From Dromaius novaehollandiae (lineage: Eukaryota > Chordata > Aves > Casuariiformes > Dromaiidae): DNA of 64,000 nt. The first letter of the stretch is position 1. Every line of letters begins with the position of its first letter. A program made the position numbers and the translations under genes. Shown here one piece after another: positions 38,531 to 50,667 of the stretch. The notes under the pieces were generated by a model. The model made no database searches. It saw only the letters and a program-made list of their open reading frames with translations, and was not told the DNA's origin. The stretch lies in the NCBI RefSeq assembly GCF_036370855.1, contig NC_088100.1, forward strand, positions 105,518,887 to 105,582,886, given 5' to 3'.

Positions 38531-41500
38531 CGAAACACTAAAAAAAATTAAAAGTTATTTAAGTTTTTAAAAGAGCGCTAAAGTGGAATAAGGCGCATAG
38601 CTCAGACTCTTTTCTTCCATATATTATTACAGCAGCAACTAGGTCATGTCACCATGACACGTGATGCATACAGTTGGAGTGGAGAATTCCAATGTGAGGG
38701 CTATTCTAAATACTATTTTTAAGATATTTGGCATTTGAACTTAGGTAGCTCTACTATTCCTAGAGCTCCTGGAGGGAATACTGAACATATTCTTGGAATC
38801 TTTCTCAGATGTTGAGTGTTAAATCATTTCTATTAGCTGATTTAATGACCTATTCCTGTAGGGTTAAAGTTGACTGATGGCGTCACGTACCCTTTCAGAA
38901 TACCCAACACATCTATATTTATACTTTTGAAGCTCAAAAAATGTAAAGTTGAAGTCCATACCATCCCAGTCTTAAAGCCTTTAGTCTGCCCCAGACTTAA
39001 ATAGGGATATAGCAATGGGAATACGTATGTATGTTTCAGCCACTGCATGCATCTGACACACCATCCCCTTGGCATCCCCTTGTCTCATTTATCTTCTTGA
39101 GTGCTCAGCTAACCTTCTCTATGTTATAGGCAGCTGTTCTGATTGGCACAGATGTTAATTAAATGAGGTAGTAACAGTGCACACATTGAAAAGAAGGGCC
39201 TCAGAGCTAAAAGAGATCTTAGTCCACCACCACCAAGCCATTGCTGTGCTCAGCTATGTGCACTGTGCGCGGCAGGGAGCGCAATAATCTATCCATGTTC
39301 TTGGGATTTCTAACATACGTGGTAATGGCAGAAGTAGGGACAGGGCAAGAGTCAGTTGGTGGCAAAAGGTAGCAAATGGAGGGTATTGGAGAGCAGGAGA
39401 TATGGATGAAACATTGCTACTCTGGTGGTCATAATCCTGGCCTAAATTCAGCTTCTGTTTTTTCTGGGCATGGTTAGTAATTTTCTTATTCCTCATTTGT
39501 AAACTGCATCCTATGAAGTTTCATGTTGTCAAGTTAGTTAAATGTTTCTCAGGGTGAAATACGGCATGAGGGTAAAGCGACAGAATAAACACAAAGATTT
39601 TCAGTACACAGAAAATTTGTATAGAAATGTTTGATCTGAGAGAGGGAATGTATTAGATACTGGATATATTGGGTATGTATTAGATATCACTTAGACTAAT
39701 TCCTTTAGATCTGCTGCTTTCCAAATAAGCTTCAAAGTAAAACCAGAAACTGGCCTACTGTGATGTTTGAACGGATATTCCAGGTTTGAGAGCGTCCGAA
39801 CCAGAAAGCTCGTTCAGGCCCGTCTGCAATCAAAACTACATGCAGTTTTGTGATCAATGAACAAAGGATTCTCTGTACTTGCAAGTAAGAGATTAACCAG
39901 TTGGTCATTCTGCAGAAGCCATTCATCCTTTAGGCTCATCAGCCTGCTCACATAGGTCTGTGGTGCATGTTAGCACTAAAATTGCTGTCTTTTCCATGCT
40001 GTGCGACCTGAATATTTAAAGTTGTTAAAGATCTCAGAGGATTAGTCACCAAGCTCAAATCATTATTGCCCTCCCCCACCAACATACTGCTTAAGAACTT
40101 TGTGTTCTGTTTGCCAAAATCGTCTTTGCTGATGCAGTTAGACATGGCAAACTTCTGCTTTCCTTCTCCTCCCAGAGATTATTTCAAATAAATCACAGTG
40201 TGGTCCAGTTTTATTGTAATGGTGTGCTGTTTGCTGGAATACTCTTGTAAGCTTCCTATCTTTTTGACTCATAAGAATCCTATGCTTAGTCTTACACAGC
40301 CTGGCAAACTCATAGGGACTACACTTCTGTCAAAGTAGAAAATCACTACTGCCATTACAATTTTTAAAGTAAAATCTTTGGCTTTGTCTGTCATTGGAAA
40401 TGACAGCCATGCTGTTCTTGAAATGCAAACATTATACAGGTAGAATTGAATCTCAGGTTCTTGTATTTCTAAAAATCAGTTAACAAAAATTCCTCCTCTC
40501 CACCTGGAACACTGCTTTGACAAGACATTTCTGATCCATTACCGTGCTTCTATACTATTAATCTATTCGGTGATATCACCACAGACTTACTTTCTTTAGC
40601 TAGTAGAACCATTCAGCTTAATTTCATGATTTCACATTCTGTAAACAGAGTGCAGAAGAAGCGACCGTCTAGAAGGTGAAGCAAACACCAAAGCTCAGTC
40701 AGTACACAGCAGAACTTTATAGGTAATGATAAATAGTAAATAGCTTAAATCACTTATCCCTGTTCTATAGCCATAAAATCTCAATGTTCTTGTACTAAAT
40801 ATTATATACTTTTTTTCCTCAGAGGGTTCCAAAACACAGCCCGTCAACTCTGACTAAGAAGTACTTGTTAGCATCCTCATCATATGACAGCATTTGATTG
40901 AAATATTTGCAAGCCATACAGTTCATAACACTTTCTTTTTCCCAGACAACAGCTAAAAATTTTACTACAGTATTAAGAAATTTTAATCACTCTTAAAAGG
41001 TTCCCTAATGACTATAATAAAGGACAATATTTTATTGATGTCAGCAACTACCAGTTGACTTATATGGTGCTACTTTTTAGTTTTCTGTGTTCTTACATAG
41101 CTTTGCTTCAACTTTTAGAGCAAAAACTTCTGATGCATCTCAGCTGTGACATGATAGGTTTACTAATAGCGTTATTAAGTTAGTGCTGAAGTTAGTTAAT
41201 GAAGTAAGTGCTGTCTCTCCACTGCCTGATCAGTTTTGCATGCACTTGCTTCACTTCATTTACATCAGGATGACTGTCTATGGAAGAATCCAAAAGCTCC
41301 CCTAGGTTGGAAATCCAAAGTCCATTGTTCATACCATAGTTATTTTTCCAAGTCATCAGCAAAACATCCAAAATCTGATTCACAGATAAAGAAGATGTTC
41401 CAAGCTTAGATGCCTAGCCTGTTTGATTGTCATCTACTTTGGTAACAGAATTTCAAGCATCACTTTGTTACTGTCTGATGTTCTTCTTTCCTTAATATCT

Positions 41501-41664
41501 GGAGAGGTGCTTGTGATACAGCCGCACATCCTACGAAGACTACAAGGACAAAAGTAGAAAATATTTGAAAAATAGCAAAAAGATAGAATCAAGTAAAATA
41601 CTTTTTCCTGAATACATCAAACCATACAGAGACAAGACCTGGCTGGTGTTCTGATATATTTCTG

Positions 41665-41790
41665 ATTTACTTTATGGCCTTGGGAAAGCGACTCATCCTT
41701 TTTTTTGCCTTTGCTTCTGCATCTGCATTACAGAAATAGCAATTATATTTTCTGCTTTGCATGGTTCTGTGAGGCTTATTTAGTGTTATC
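41665..41790 (+). repeat. MIR-type SINE relic
   Basis: Sense MIR core in order: 'tatggccttgggaaagcgac' (consensus tgtgaccttgggcaagtcac), a T-rich 'gccttt' block, 'cttctgcatctgcattacag', then 'ggttctgtgaggcttattta' (consensus gggttgttgtgaggattaaa). The last block is particularly close to the form usual in bird and reptile MIR copies. Old and truncated at both ends. Confidence 0.7.
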
Positions 41791-42419
41791 AATAGTATGC
41801 TTCACAAAATAATGGTATTATTGTAACAAATATGGCAATCTAGAATGGCCATCGAGAATAACAAGTTCAGAACCAGTTCTCATAGCAATTCTTATTTTTG
41901 CCCCCATGATCACAGCCACCTATCTGATAGAAAAGGCTCTTAAAGAGTTAAACTATCAGAGAAAAGCAGTGGTATCCCAAGGTTGTGCTGGCCTGTAAGA
42001 GTTATCCTAAGAGCATAAAGGTGAAACAGATGCATGACTGGAGGAACCCTCATTAACAGCATAAGAGGGGCTTGACAGTCAGGAAGAAAGTCCAACGCAT
42101 TCACTGGCTCCTGTGGTTGGATCGTCCTGTTGTACAGCAGACATAGCCCATCTAAAATTACACTGCCCTCTCATGTTACTCCTTCAGATTGCCAAAATCC
42201 CATTAGCTTAGGCTACTTGATTGCTTCCCTTCGTCTAAACCATATTTGGAGCTGTCTTGCACATGGAGGATGAAAGGTGGAAAGGAAGTGGGCAAGAAGG
42301 TTTTCTGCACAGAAGTCTGGCAGCTTCTTGCAGCTTATTAGCACTGGGATGTCCCAGGTCCTTGTGGCCTAGGAGATCACAAATTAACAGATGTGATTAA
42401 TTTATCACACATAAGCTGC
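41791..42419. other. Non-coding sequence, nothing recognised
   Basis: Lies between the MIR relic and the possible CR1 tail. No open frame or structure of note. Confidence 0.6.
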
Positions 42420-42512
42420 TGGACTCTGTCTGGGGGAAAGGAGAGGACTATTGTTCATGAGGCCAGAATTGAGCCTTAATGAGTCCTTCTGGCCTTAAAG
42501 CCTATGACTATT
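42420..42512 (+). repeat. Probable CR1 LINE 3' tail, plus strand
   Basis: 'gagtccttctggccttaaag' followed by 'cctatgacta' closely resembles the end of CR1 copies in turtles and crocodilians (ggtcccttctggccttaaaatctatgaatc). The preceding 'gggggaaaggagaggacta..catgaggcc' fits the usual 'gggg..ggactagatgacctcatgaggtcc' more loosely. Heavily truncated. Only the last 40 bases are convincing. Confidence 0.45.
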
Positions 42513-43778
42513 CAATTAGGTATCAAATTTTCTCCTGTGCCAAAAGGCCTTGCATTTCAATCTCCAGTGCCATAGCTTGGAGTCTCTTTTTGCATCAGTT
42601 TGTGCCAAGCCACAGACCTTGGCCTGGAAGTCTGGGACGTAGTTAAATGCTGGGCAGTTGGACTGCTCTGGATCTCAGCCCTGAAATGAGGGCAAGCAAG
42701 TGACAGCTCGGCATAACTGTAGCTGCTCTTCACTTCAGAGTTGCCTGTAAGGGCATTTTGTTTTGTCGTCTTAAATTACAATAAAACTACAGTCAGTTGG
42801 ATAAATCCAAAAGCCCATGTAGTTCCTCACTGGTTTCTGCCATTCACAGAATTTTCTCTCATTGAATTTCATATACAACCATGATTTATCAAAAATGCTT
42901 TAACACTATAATGTTCTACTGAAGGGGAGAAGGGACATTTTGTGTTTTAAAGAAAAATAGCTAATGTTTTATATCTGTTTGCTCTTTAACCTTCCTCACA
43001 GATGTCCTTCAAAATGATCCCTTTTTAAGTGGTAAATTTTTCTATGAGAAGATGTTAACACGAGGACAGTGCAAAAATAAATATCAGAAAAGAGCAAGCA
43101 AAAGGGAAATGTGTCATATACTGACTACAGGGAAACAGTGCAAAACATCTAATCACAGCAGTGCCAGGAAACTTGAACCTGTCCAAAAAGATCCAGTGCT
43201 CTCAATGTTTAATTGCGGTTGATGGCTGCTGGTCAGTCATGCATGACAATGTGTGTGTCACGCTGCTTCCTGCCTATGTTCATTCCTGTCAGCCTTCACT
43301 CCAGGTGATGAGTACTGCTTCTCTGACCATAGCAGAGAGAAAAATAAAGAGCCCTCACAGACACAAAGCAACATGTACCCAAATAACCCAAGCCACAGGA
43401 ACAGAACACCAAAAATGGACAGCAAAGGCCAGCTTTTATCAATCTTTCTACCCATCTTCATTTATGCTAAAAAAAAAAAAAAAAGAAAAGTGTAGCATCT
43501 GTGACCTACAGTATTCCAATTGGCAAGATTCAAGTCTCCTGTTTGCTTGATTATATGTTTGAACACATGCTTGGGGCTGCATGGAGCAATTTGAATTGCA
43601 ATTGAGTAGCAATGAGCATTATCATTTTTGGTGAACTGGAGCTTTAAAAACTCTTCCTTGAGCTAATAAGAAAGCGAGATAGTGGGAAATGTGGGAGATA
43701 TGACTTAAAAGGTCTAGAAATTGTATAACAGCTTTCCACCATTTTCTTAAAGTGACTCTTTAATGGTTTATGTATCTG
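42513..43778. other. Non-coding sequence
   Basis: No gene seen. A 129-codon plus-strand frame at 43161-43550 runs into the A16 tract (43469-43484), has no splice support and is treated as chance. Confidence 0.6.
43469..43490. repeat. A16 tract
   Basis: Sixteen A followed by GAAAAG. No AATAAA signal in the 35 bases upstream. Confidence 0.85.
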
Positions 43779-43912
43779 GGCCCAGATTCAGCAAAGCACT
43801 TAAGCATGCATTTAACTTTAAGTATGTGAATGATCTCATCCTTATTCAGCAAAACCCTTAAATAAATGCTCAATTTTAAGCATATGCTTAGCTGCTTTGC
43901 TAGAGCAGGGCC
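43779..43912. repeat. Palindromic non-autonomous DNA element (MITE-like)
   Basis: The left half ('gcccagattcagcaaagcac', 'ttaagcatgcatttaacttt') is mirrored as reverse complement in the right half ('aattttaagcatatgcttag', 'gctttgctagagcagggcc'). The unit folds on itself, with terminal arms 'gattcagcaaagc' and 'gctttgctagagc'. From memory it matches a palindromic repeat common in turtle, crocodilian and bird DNA with 'cagcaaagcacttaagcacatgcttaactttaag' arms. No coding capacity. It moved, if at all, with a transposase made elsewhere. Confidence 0.75.
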
Positions 43913-44000
43913 TCATCATGCACTTCTGCATCCTGTTATGTTGGTAACATAATTAGCAGGAGTGCTCCTCTTTTACCTCCCTCATCACTCTCGTCTTTTC

Positions 44001-44036
44001 AAAAAAAAAAAAAAAAAACCAAAAAACAAAACAACA
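44001..44036. repeat. A18 and A-rich tract
   Basis: Eighteen A followed by ccaaaaaacaaaacaaca, between two palindromic elements. No polyadenylation signal upstream. Confidence 0.85.
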
Positions 44037-44150
44037 GGGGGATCATTATTCTATGTTTGTTTAACTTCATTCTGCTTTGGGTAAAACTGATGTCTGAGGG
44101 TCAATACATTTCTTGAACATCCAGAAATATCTGCTCATTCACATTCCATT

Positions 44151-44218
44151 TCTGATCCATCTGCTGTCAAAGTCAACTGGAGTCCTGCCATCATCTTCAG
44201 TGGGAGCCAGATCAGACT
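44151..44218. repeat. Palindromic MITE-like fragment
   Basis: 'tctgatccatctgctgtcaa' on the left is an imperfect reverse complement of 'tcttcagtgggagccagatcaga' on the right, around a centre 'agtcaactggagtcctgcca'. This follows the pattern 'gatcctgctcccattgaagtcaatgg..' and its mirror seen in many sauropsid palindromic repeats. Its closeness to the element at 43779-43912 suggests one composite or two nested insertions. Confidence 0.5.
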
Positions 44219-44863
44219 CTCACTTGATACTGAGCTCTGAATCCCTTACAATAACATAGGAACTGAGTTGTGTAAGAATGAGAGAGCCAATGTGGCAGTG
44301 AGGTCTTCTGTAACAAAAGCACACAAAAGGCTTTAGGTATTTCCAAAATTATTTGGATTTAGCTAGGGACAGGATACTCTGAGGAAGGAACTATAGCATT
44401 GTTTCTGGATTACCAAATTTTAAGTAACTAGGACATAGAGCATGCCATTAGTTTTTGACATTCTAATTATTTTATGGCCATTTTGTTATTCTATCTGTGT
44501 ACTGCTTTCATTCATCTTTCCAGTAAGCTGGAAAACAGGGTAGAATACAGAACAGGGAAAAGATGTTGTTTCACACAGCATTTCAAGATCATTTGGTGAT
44601 GTTCTTGTTACAACTGACATCCTTTTCTCCTCCATATCTGCATTCACACACCAGTGAGAGTCAGGAAGGCAATTCAATTCCATTGATATTAAAGATGAGG
44701 ACCAGAATCACGTTTAAGCAATAGTACGCAGACATATAACATTAAGAAATGTTTTCTGATGGCTCAATCCACATAATCTTTCATGAATCACCTTTGCTAG
44801 CTTTAATATTCAGAATGATTTGACTTCCCTCTTACATCACTGAGGAGAGTCTACGAATTTTTA

Positions 44864-44913
44864 AATTATTATTATTAAATTATTATTATTATTATTGCTA
44901 CTACTAGTACTAC
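44864..44913. repeat. (TTA)n followed by (CTA)n microsatellite
   Basis: TTA units with one interruption, then four CTA-type units with a mismatch. A compound trinucleotide repeat. Confidence 0.85.
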
Positions 44914-46588
44914 TGAAGAGATTGTATGAACTAGGAGACTAATGGGTGTATGAGGAAGAATAACTCTACTAGATTTATGTTATTTAACATATGTGCTCTT
45001 TCTTTTTTACCACAGATTGAAAAGTGGTAGCAAAATAACTCTGAAAGAAGTCCTGTGGTACATTCAAGTGTCACATTATGTATGTTGTGAAGTGCCATGG
45101 AAGGAAAATAAAAACATAAATAAGTAGTTTTGCAAGAACAGAACTAATGAAGCCCAGCTTCCTACTGCTTTGTGCCTTGTAATTAATTCTGAGCTGCGGT
45201 TGAAGCTTTTCCCAAGGGTGGGGCACATATGGTCCATCTCTCACACTCTCTCAGAAATATATAGATATATATACTGTGCAGATTCTGGATGGTTAATAAT
45301 GCATGAACTCACTCTGCAGTCTTACTTTTAGGCAGAGCCCTATGGGGCCTTGTAGGGGTCCCTATAGGGTGTCCCTTCTTCTCCATCCTCCTACATCTAC
45401 CCATTGTTCCAAAAAATGTACAGGATTTTTTTTTTTTAATCTTAAAGATTTCTATTCTGTCAAGCTAGTCTGAAATAATCAAATAGAGTAAAACCTGGTT
45501 AGGAAATGCACACATGCATATACACAAACATCTAACCCGTGTGACTGCATAAGCCTTACTTCTTTATGAAAGATGGCTCCAAATTGTATAAAATATCTGC
45601 AGACACTGCTTTTTAAAAACATTTAAAAGCAAATGGAAAATACTACTATTTAATTCTTTGCCCTCTTTAGATATCTACTGTTATAAAAAAGAACTCTCCA
45701 AAACTCATGAGAACTGCAATATAGATAAGCCAAATGTGCTCACAAAGGGCTGACAAGCTCACTGACGGTATGGGAATATATCATGGAAGCTTAGTCTATT
45801 AAGTTCAGGTTTTGAATGCATTACGGATTCTGAAGAAAAGCTCAGAACACAGTGGTACATGGTGGCACTGAAGAAGTCCGTTGTACGTGAGTTCTTTTCT
45901 TTCTCATCCACAGGGATATTAATGCTTTAAAGCATTATAAAGCATTGCTCCTAGTTACGGTGATTTTTAGAAAATGGGAACTGTGGAAGCTGGATTATCG
46001 AAGCACTGGAAACTTAGAACCAGTTTTGAAGTTCAGTATATGCAATGACTAGACATAAAACAGGACACAGCAAAGTGCTCAGAACTTCACCCTGAATAAG
46101 ATAGCCAAAAAAACTCATGTAAAATTAATAAGCAGCCTTTCTTTTAATTGTAAATGCAACCAAAGCCCAAATCCTGGAATAAATACATTCTGTTTACAGA
46201 GAGAATTTTCATAAATCAGCTCTGCCTATCCGTATGCTTTGCACTTTGTACCTATTAGCCATACACTCTACTGAACATAATGTTTCCCAAGATTCCCAGT
46301 GACTTCAGTATTAATCTGAATTTTGTGATACTACTCTCAAGTTTAAATTACAAATCTGACAGCAAACTCATTAGAAAACATATTGCTCTGCAGTGTGCTT
46401 TGCCTTTCTTAGTTTAACATTTTTGCAAATATTTTGCTGTTTGTTCTTGCAAAAGACTGATCCATATGATGCAGCATCTTGCAGAATTTATTTTAGGAAG
46501 TGTTGAAAAGAAAAAGGAAGCATCTTCATCTAATCCATAACTCTAGCATAAACTGGATGTCCGATGTCATATAACTGTTATATCCTGT

Positions 46589-46606
46589 ATTTATTTATTT
46601 ATTTAT
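46589..46606. repeat. (TTTA)n microsatellite
   Basis: About four and a half TTTA units without interruption. Confidence 0.85.
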
Positions 46607-47040
46607 GTTATTTAAGGATGAGAGCTTAATTCTCTTAACTACCAGGGGCCAAGTATAATCTGTCCAGAGGAAAGCCAGACAAAATGATAGCTCTCGCGCA
46701 CTGCTCTGTCATTGTAACTAAGCCCTGACATGAAAACCTTGAGGGTGTGGTAAAAAGGACTGCCCTCCAGTGCGCTGCAAGGAAACTTCAGCAGCCTTGC
46801 TCATCCGTTTTTTGTATAAAAACTGACAGATGTGTCAAAGGTGTGATAGTTTTGTGAAGAAGTAATAAGTCCTGACAAGTTGGACCTTCTCATTCCCTTC
46901 AGCCTAAGGTGAGGAAGGAGCCCGAGGTAATAGCAGGGGCAACGGAAAAGCTCCAGATCAGACTTGTGGGATGCCTCGCTTAGTTCATCTATGCTCCTGC
47001 TGGTGCAAAATGGATTTGATGACAAATCTGATCACATTCA

Positions 47041-47083
47041 ACCCTGGTGTAATTTCAGAGAGGTCAGTGGTGTTACACCAGGG
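47041..47083. repeat. Short palindromic element, MITE-like
   Basis: Perfect 11-base inverted repeat (ccctggtgtaa at 47042-47052, ttacaccaggg at 47073-47083) around 'tttcagagaggtcagtggtg'. The 'ctggtgtaa..ttacaccag' ends with an internal 'gaggtcagtgg' are typical of short sauropsid palindromic repeats. Confidence 0.55.
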
Positions 47084-47848
47084 AAAGTTTTGGTCTCTTG
47101 TGTTTGTTTTAAAGCAAGCTCTGAAATAAAAGCAGTTCACTGAATCACAAGGTTTCTTACCCTCAGCAGAGTGGTATGCTTACTTTATAAGAAGGGCAAT
47201 GGCTATCAGAATAACGTACAAGTACTTTGTCAAAACCTGTCTTTCAGGATGGCTCACAAAGGCAGGAAGGTTGCAATTAGTGCACTCAGCAACTGTGACC
47301 CGTGGATGTCTCACCTAACACTGCAGGATCCAGCTGAAATCTCTTTCCAAACAAAACCAAACTAAGATTCATCTCTTTGCAAAGGGATATCAGGGTCATA
47401 TTACAGGAGATTTACAATCAAGTGGAAGGGAAAAAATGTAATATATTTATGTTTGAAATGAAAAGCTAGTCTTTCACAGGCATAGCAAAGCTTAATTTTA
47501 AAACACATACTGCAGGAGATATTTTGGAAAGCAGGAATTCTACATGGAAGGGAACATATCTGAATGGGAACACAGGAGTATTTTTACATTTGTACCATTA
47601 AAATGCATGTCTTCATGATTTTCATAAAGAGGTTAAATGAGAAGGAAGTAAAACAATATGAGAATGAGAACAACTGAGTAAGTTAAGAACATGACTAGCT
47701 CTCAAACTTGGGAAAGAGAGAGTGTTTGAAAATGATAATGTCACTTATTAGATTCATTTATCCATATACTTTTCCACTCAGATATGCAGTAAATTAGCAA
47801 AATCAAATGTAACATCAGACAATGAGAAAAAGAAAAAAGATCAGGTTA

Positions 47849-47880
<32 letters not shown>

Positions 47881-50564
47881 TTATTATTATTATTATTATT
47901 ATTATTTATACATGCAATCTATGTAGGCCATACAGACAAAGGGTGAGAGAAAAGGATAGGGCATAAGCCGTGCACTGTGCAGTGCCTGGCAAATGACATT
48001 TAGTCCCATGACTTTTTTTTTTCCCTTCTTTTTTTTCTGTAGAGAGGAGCTTGCTGTGCCTACTTGTCTTTGCAGGTGGTGGATAGAAGGAAGACACACA
48101 ACAGTCAAAGAAAAACTGAGATATATGGAAAGCAAAAATGCAGAAGTGTGAGGGGAAACCTTGGGGATGGCAGTCAAGGACATCCATGGATGAAAACAGG
48201 AGAAGGTCAGAACCAAGAGCCAAACATCATAGGAAAAATCATAGAGCCCATTTTCCTTAATGCAGGGCAGCTGGAAACAGGGCCTGACAAGTGGATGGAG
48301 ACCTGAGGTCTGAAACATCCCTCAATGAGGCTAGACAAGTGCTGGTACATGGGATTGGGCTGGGGGTGACAGTCAGTTCCACATTTCCCAGACTTGATCT
48401 ATCTGCTGAGCCCCCCTCTCTGTATTTTATAAATTGTTTCAGTGTTGTCTTCCCTTGACTTTTTCACCTAAGGCCTGAAATGCAATGCCTGCTATGAACA
48501 CTGTCTTCTTTTTGCATTTTCACTCCCTGATAATGCTGCAAGCTAGTCTTGAATTTTAAAGAGTGGCATGTGTGCACAACTCAAGCACTCCCACTCTGAG
48601 GCTGTCATTCTCATCAAACATCTGGAAGTTTGTTTGCCAGAGCGCTGCTGCCAAATGCTACTGCATCATCCAGGCAGAATTTTGCTTCCCCTACAGGGTG
48701 AGCAGGAAGAAGTGGAGAGCAGATTTACAGCTGTTGATGTGGCAGCACAGAAGTCTCATGCTGCAGCTCAGAGCTCCTTATTTATGGCTTTAGCCCTCAG
48801 AGGAGTTTGGTTAGAGGATGGATGGGCTGTGGACATCCAAGCCCTTCCTGCAGCCCGAAGAACCCTTCCTTTTCTTTTTGTTTCTAACTTCATTGCCATC
48901 CATCCCTTCATAACTGGCCAAACACAGATGGCTGTAATTCCCTCAGACTCTGAGGACAGCATCATTCTTGATATGGAGACATTGCTATGCGAAGTGGCTT
49001 AAGAATTTTTACTTCCAGCCCAGGGGAAAAAGAAATAGAGGATCAGGTTTTTAAGGTATCTAGTACTTAAACCCCACCCACCTAGAGAACTCACTGCTTT
49101 GAGGGAAATCCTGTGTACTCCAGACAGGACACATGCTTATATTGTCTTAGTTCATGTCACAAGTAAAACTGATTCCTCTATCCCTATCCCCCGCCCTTCT
49201 CCTCCCAGGAAACCCACTAGGGGTGAGGGGTGCAAGGAGAGGGCATTAAGGTTCTGGAGTGAAAGAATGAGGAAAGGCAGATCTGGAGAACTGAAAGAAA
49301 TTCAGTCAAAAAAATATTTCTATTCAGCTCCTGATATTGAGCAGAAATGAAGAGGAAGAGCAATGGGAAATAAACAGAATCAAGGCAAGAGAATGAATGA
49401 CAAGCCACCTGCAGAGGCACAGAAGAACTGTAAAAGAAAAGAAAAAGCCTTTCATAAGAGTTAGGATCAATATCCAGGTATCCTGATGCAAAACCAAAAC
49501 ATAGCTCTTACCCCCACAGCCTAGCTATCTTAATTTCTATTAAGTTTCTAAATATTTCTAAGTTACATCCCTGCTAAAACATTCAGAATGTTGTTGTGCA
49601 AGTAAATATCAGAAATACCTAATTTCTAAAGGATTTCCCCCAAAGAAGCAAAGCTCTCCCACTAGGATACAGGGAGGCATTTGATAACACAGCATGAAAC
49701 AGGGAACTGAGTATTCTGTCTCTATTAGGACAGCTGGAAATTAAAGTAAGTGGGCTATTGAGAACAATGGGTTGGAGCCAATGGAAAGGCAACTTCCCAA
49801 CATTTCAATTTAAAGGTCTCTCAGCTATGGAGAATTATTACCATGTGGCTTTGGCTCAGGTCAGGACACTAGGGAAAGAGCATTTAGAAAGCATGACAGT
49901 TCATTTAGCAAACATTTCTCAGCCACAGGCACAGATTCCTTCAACAAATGTTTGGTTGTGTGTGCATGTAATCTTAATCCAATTTGTAGAAAAAACACTA
50001 GTAAAAGGTGAGGACTTTTCTCAGTGATGTTTGCATGGAAAAGCTCCACGCAAACATCCTGTGATAGGAAAAAAAGGTTAGAAATAAAGGGAGCTATTGG
50101 TAACTGCTGTGTGCTTTTATGGTCAGCGTTTCTGAACACATGATTGAAAACTACAGTGCTTTCAATCTTGGTGATAGAAAAAATGAAACAGAGTACTTGT
50201 AAAGTATTATATAAGAACTGAACATCTAGAAACAAGAATCAAAGAAAGGTATTGAGACCTTTTCCCCAAACTTTTATATACTGCTTTAGTCTTCCAGTTA
50301 CACTGTTCTCTTTAAGAAAAATCATGAACAAAACCAACCACCTAAATAAATGTAAAGAAGGTGAAAAAAGCACAGAACACATCAGTATCTTGTTCGAATT
50401 TGGACAGTCCTGTGGTCTGCCTGAGGAATCAACATCTAAGCAGAAGTGAGCTAAGAGCTATAATTTTTCTAAGGGCCAAGAAACAACGTAACCCTGAGTA
50501 CTGTTCACTATGGTTTACCTGAGTGGAGGTATCATTTCAAGCAAGGCTGAATACCTCTTTGCAG
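47084..50564. other. Non-coding sequence with compound microsatellite
   Basis: Contains the (TTC)9(TTA)9 tract and the longest open frame of the window (48568-49002, 144 codons, plus). That frame lacks recognisable domains and is accepted only as chance. No repeat family identified. Confidence 0.6.
47851..47904. repeat. (TTC)9(TTA)9 compound microsatellite
   Basis: Nine perfect TTC units (47851-47877) switch directly to nine perfect TTA units (47878-47904). The perfection suggests it is currently polymorphic. Confidence 0.95.
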
Positions 50565-50667
50565 GCATATAGAACCATTGACTTCTGGGAAAAAGAAGCC
50601 CCTGTTATCTGCTTGTGACATTATTGATGTATTTGAAAGGGTCAAAAGTAAAATTCAAGAAAAACAG

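Larger units (their letters stand above)
35643..41664. other. Non-coding sequence with one protein-like patch and A-rich tract
   Basis: Contains an imperfect hairpin at 36382-36413, a GC-richer protein-like patch at 36764-37085 (see findings), a 13-base tandem duplication at 37664-37689 and an A-rich tract at 38501-38530. No repeat family or gene is recognised elsewhere. Confidence 0.6.
44219..47040. other. Non-coding sequence with trinucleotide and tetranucleotide tracts
   Basis: Holds a (TTA)n-(CTA)n tract (44864-44913), a perfect 16-base palindrome (45921-45936) and a (TTTA)n tract (46589-46606). No gene or repeat family. Confidence 0.6.

Noticed and set aside
39190..39240. Possible CR1 tail ('gggcctcag..agatcttagtccacc')
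   Set aside because: Only one short block resembles CR1 and the flanking sequence does not continue the match.
43161..43550. 129-codon plus-strand frame
   Set aside because: It reads through an A16 tract as a lysine run near its end. No domain or splice support.
44001..44036. A18 tract as a retroposon poly-A tail
   Set aside because: No polyadenylation signal upstream and no recognisable element body. Better seen as a simple repeat.
47902..48318. 138-codon minus-strand frame
   Set aside because: It begins in ordinary sequence, reads T/A-rich tracts as K-rich runs and has no recognisable domain. Treated as chance.
48568..49002. Longest ATG frame of the window (144 codons, plus strand)
   Set aside because: Length is about what chance gives in 64 kb read in six frames. 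It shows no domain, no clear splice ends and no coding neighbours.
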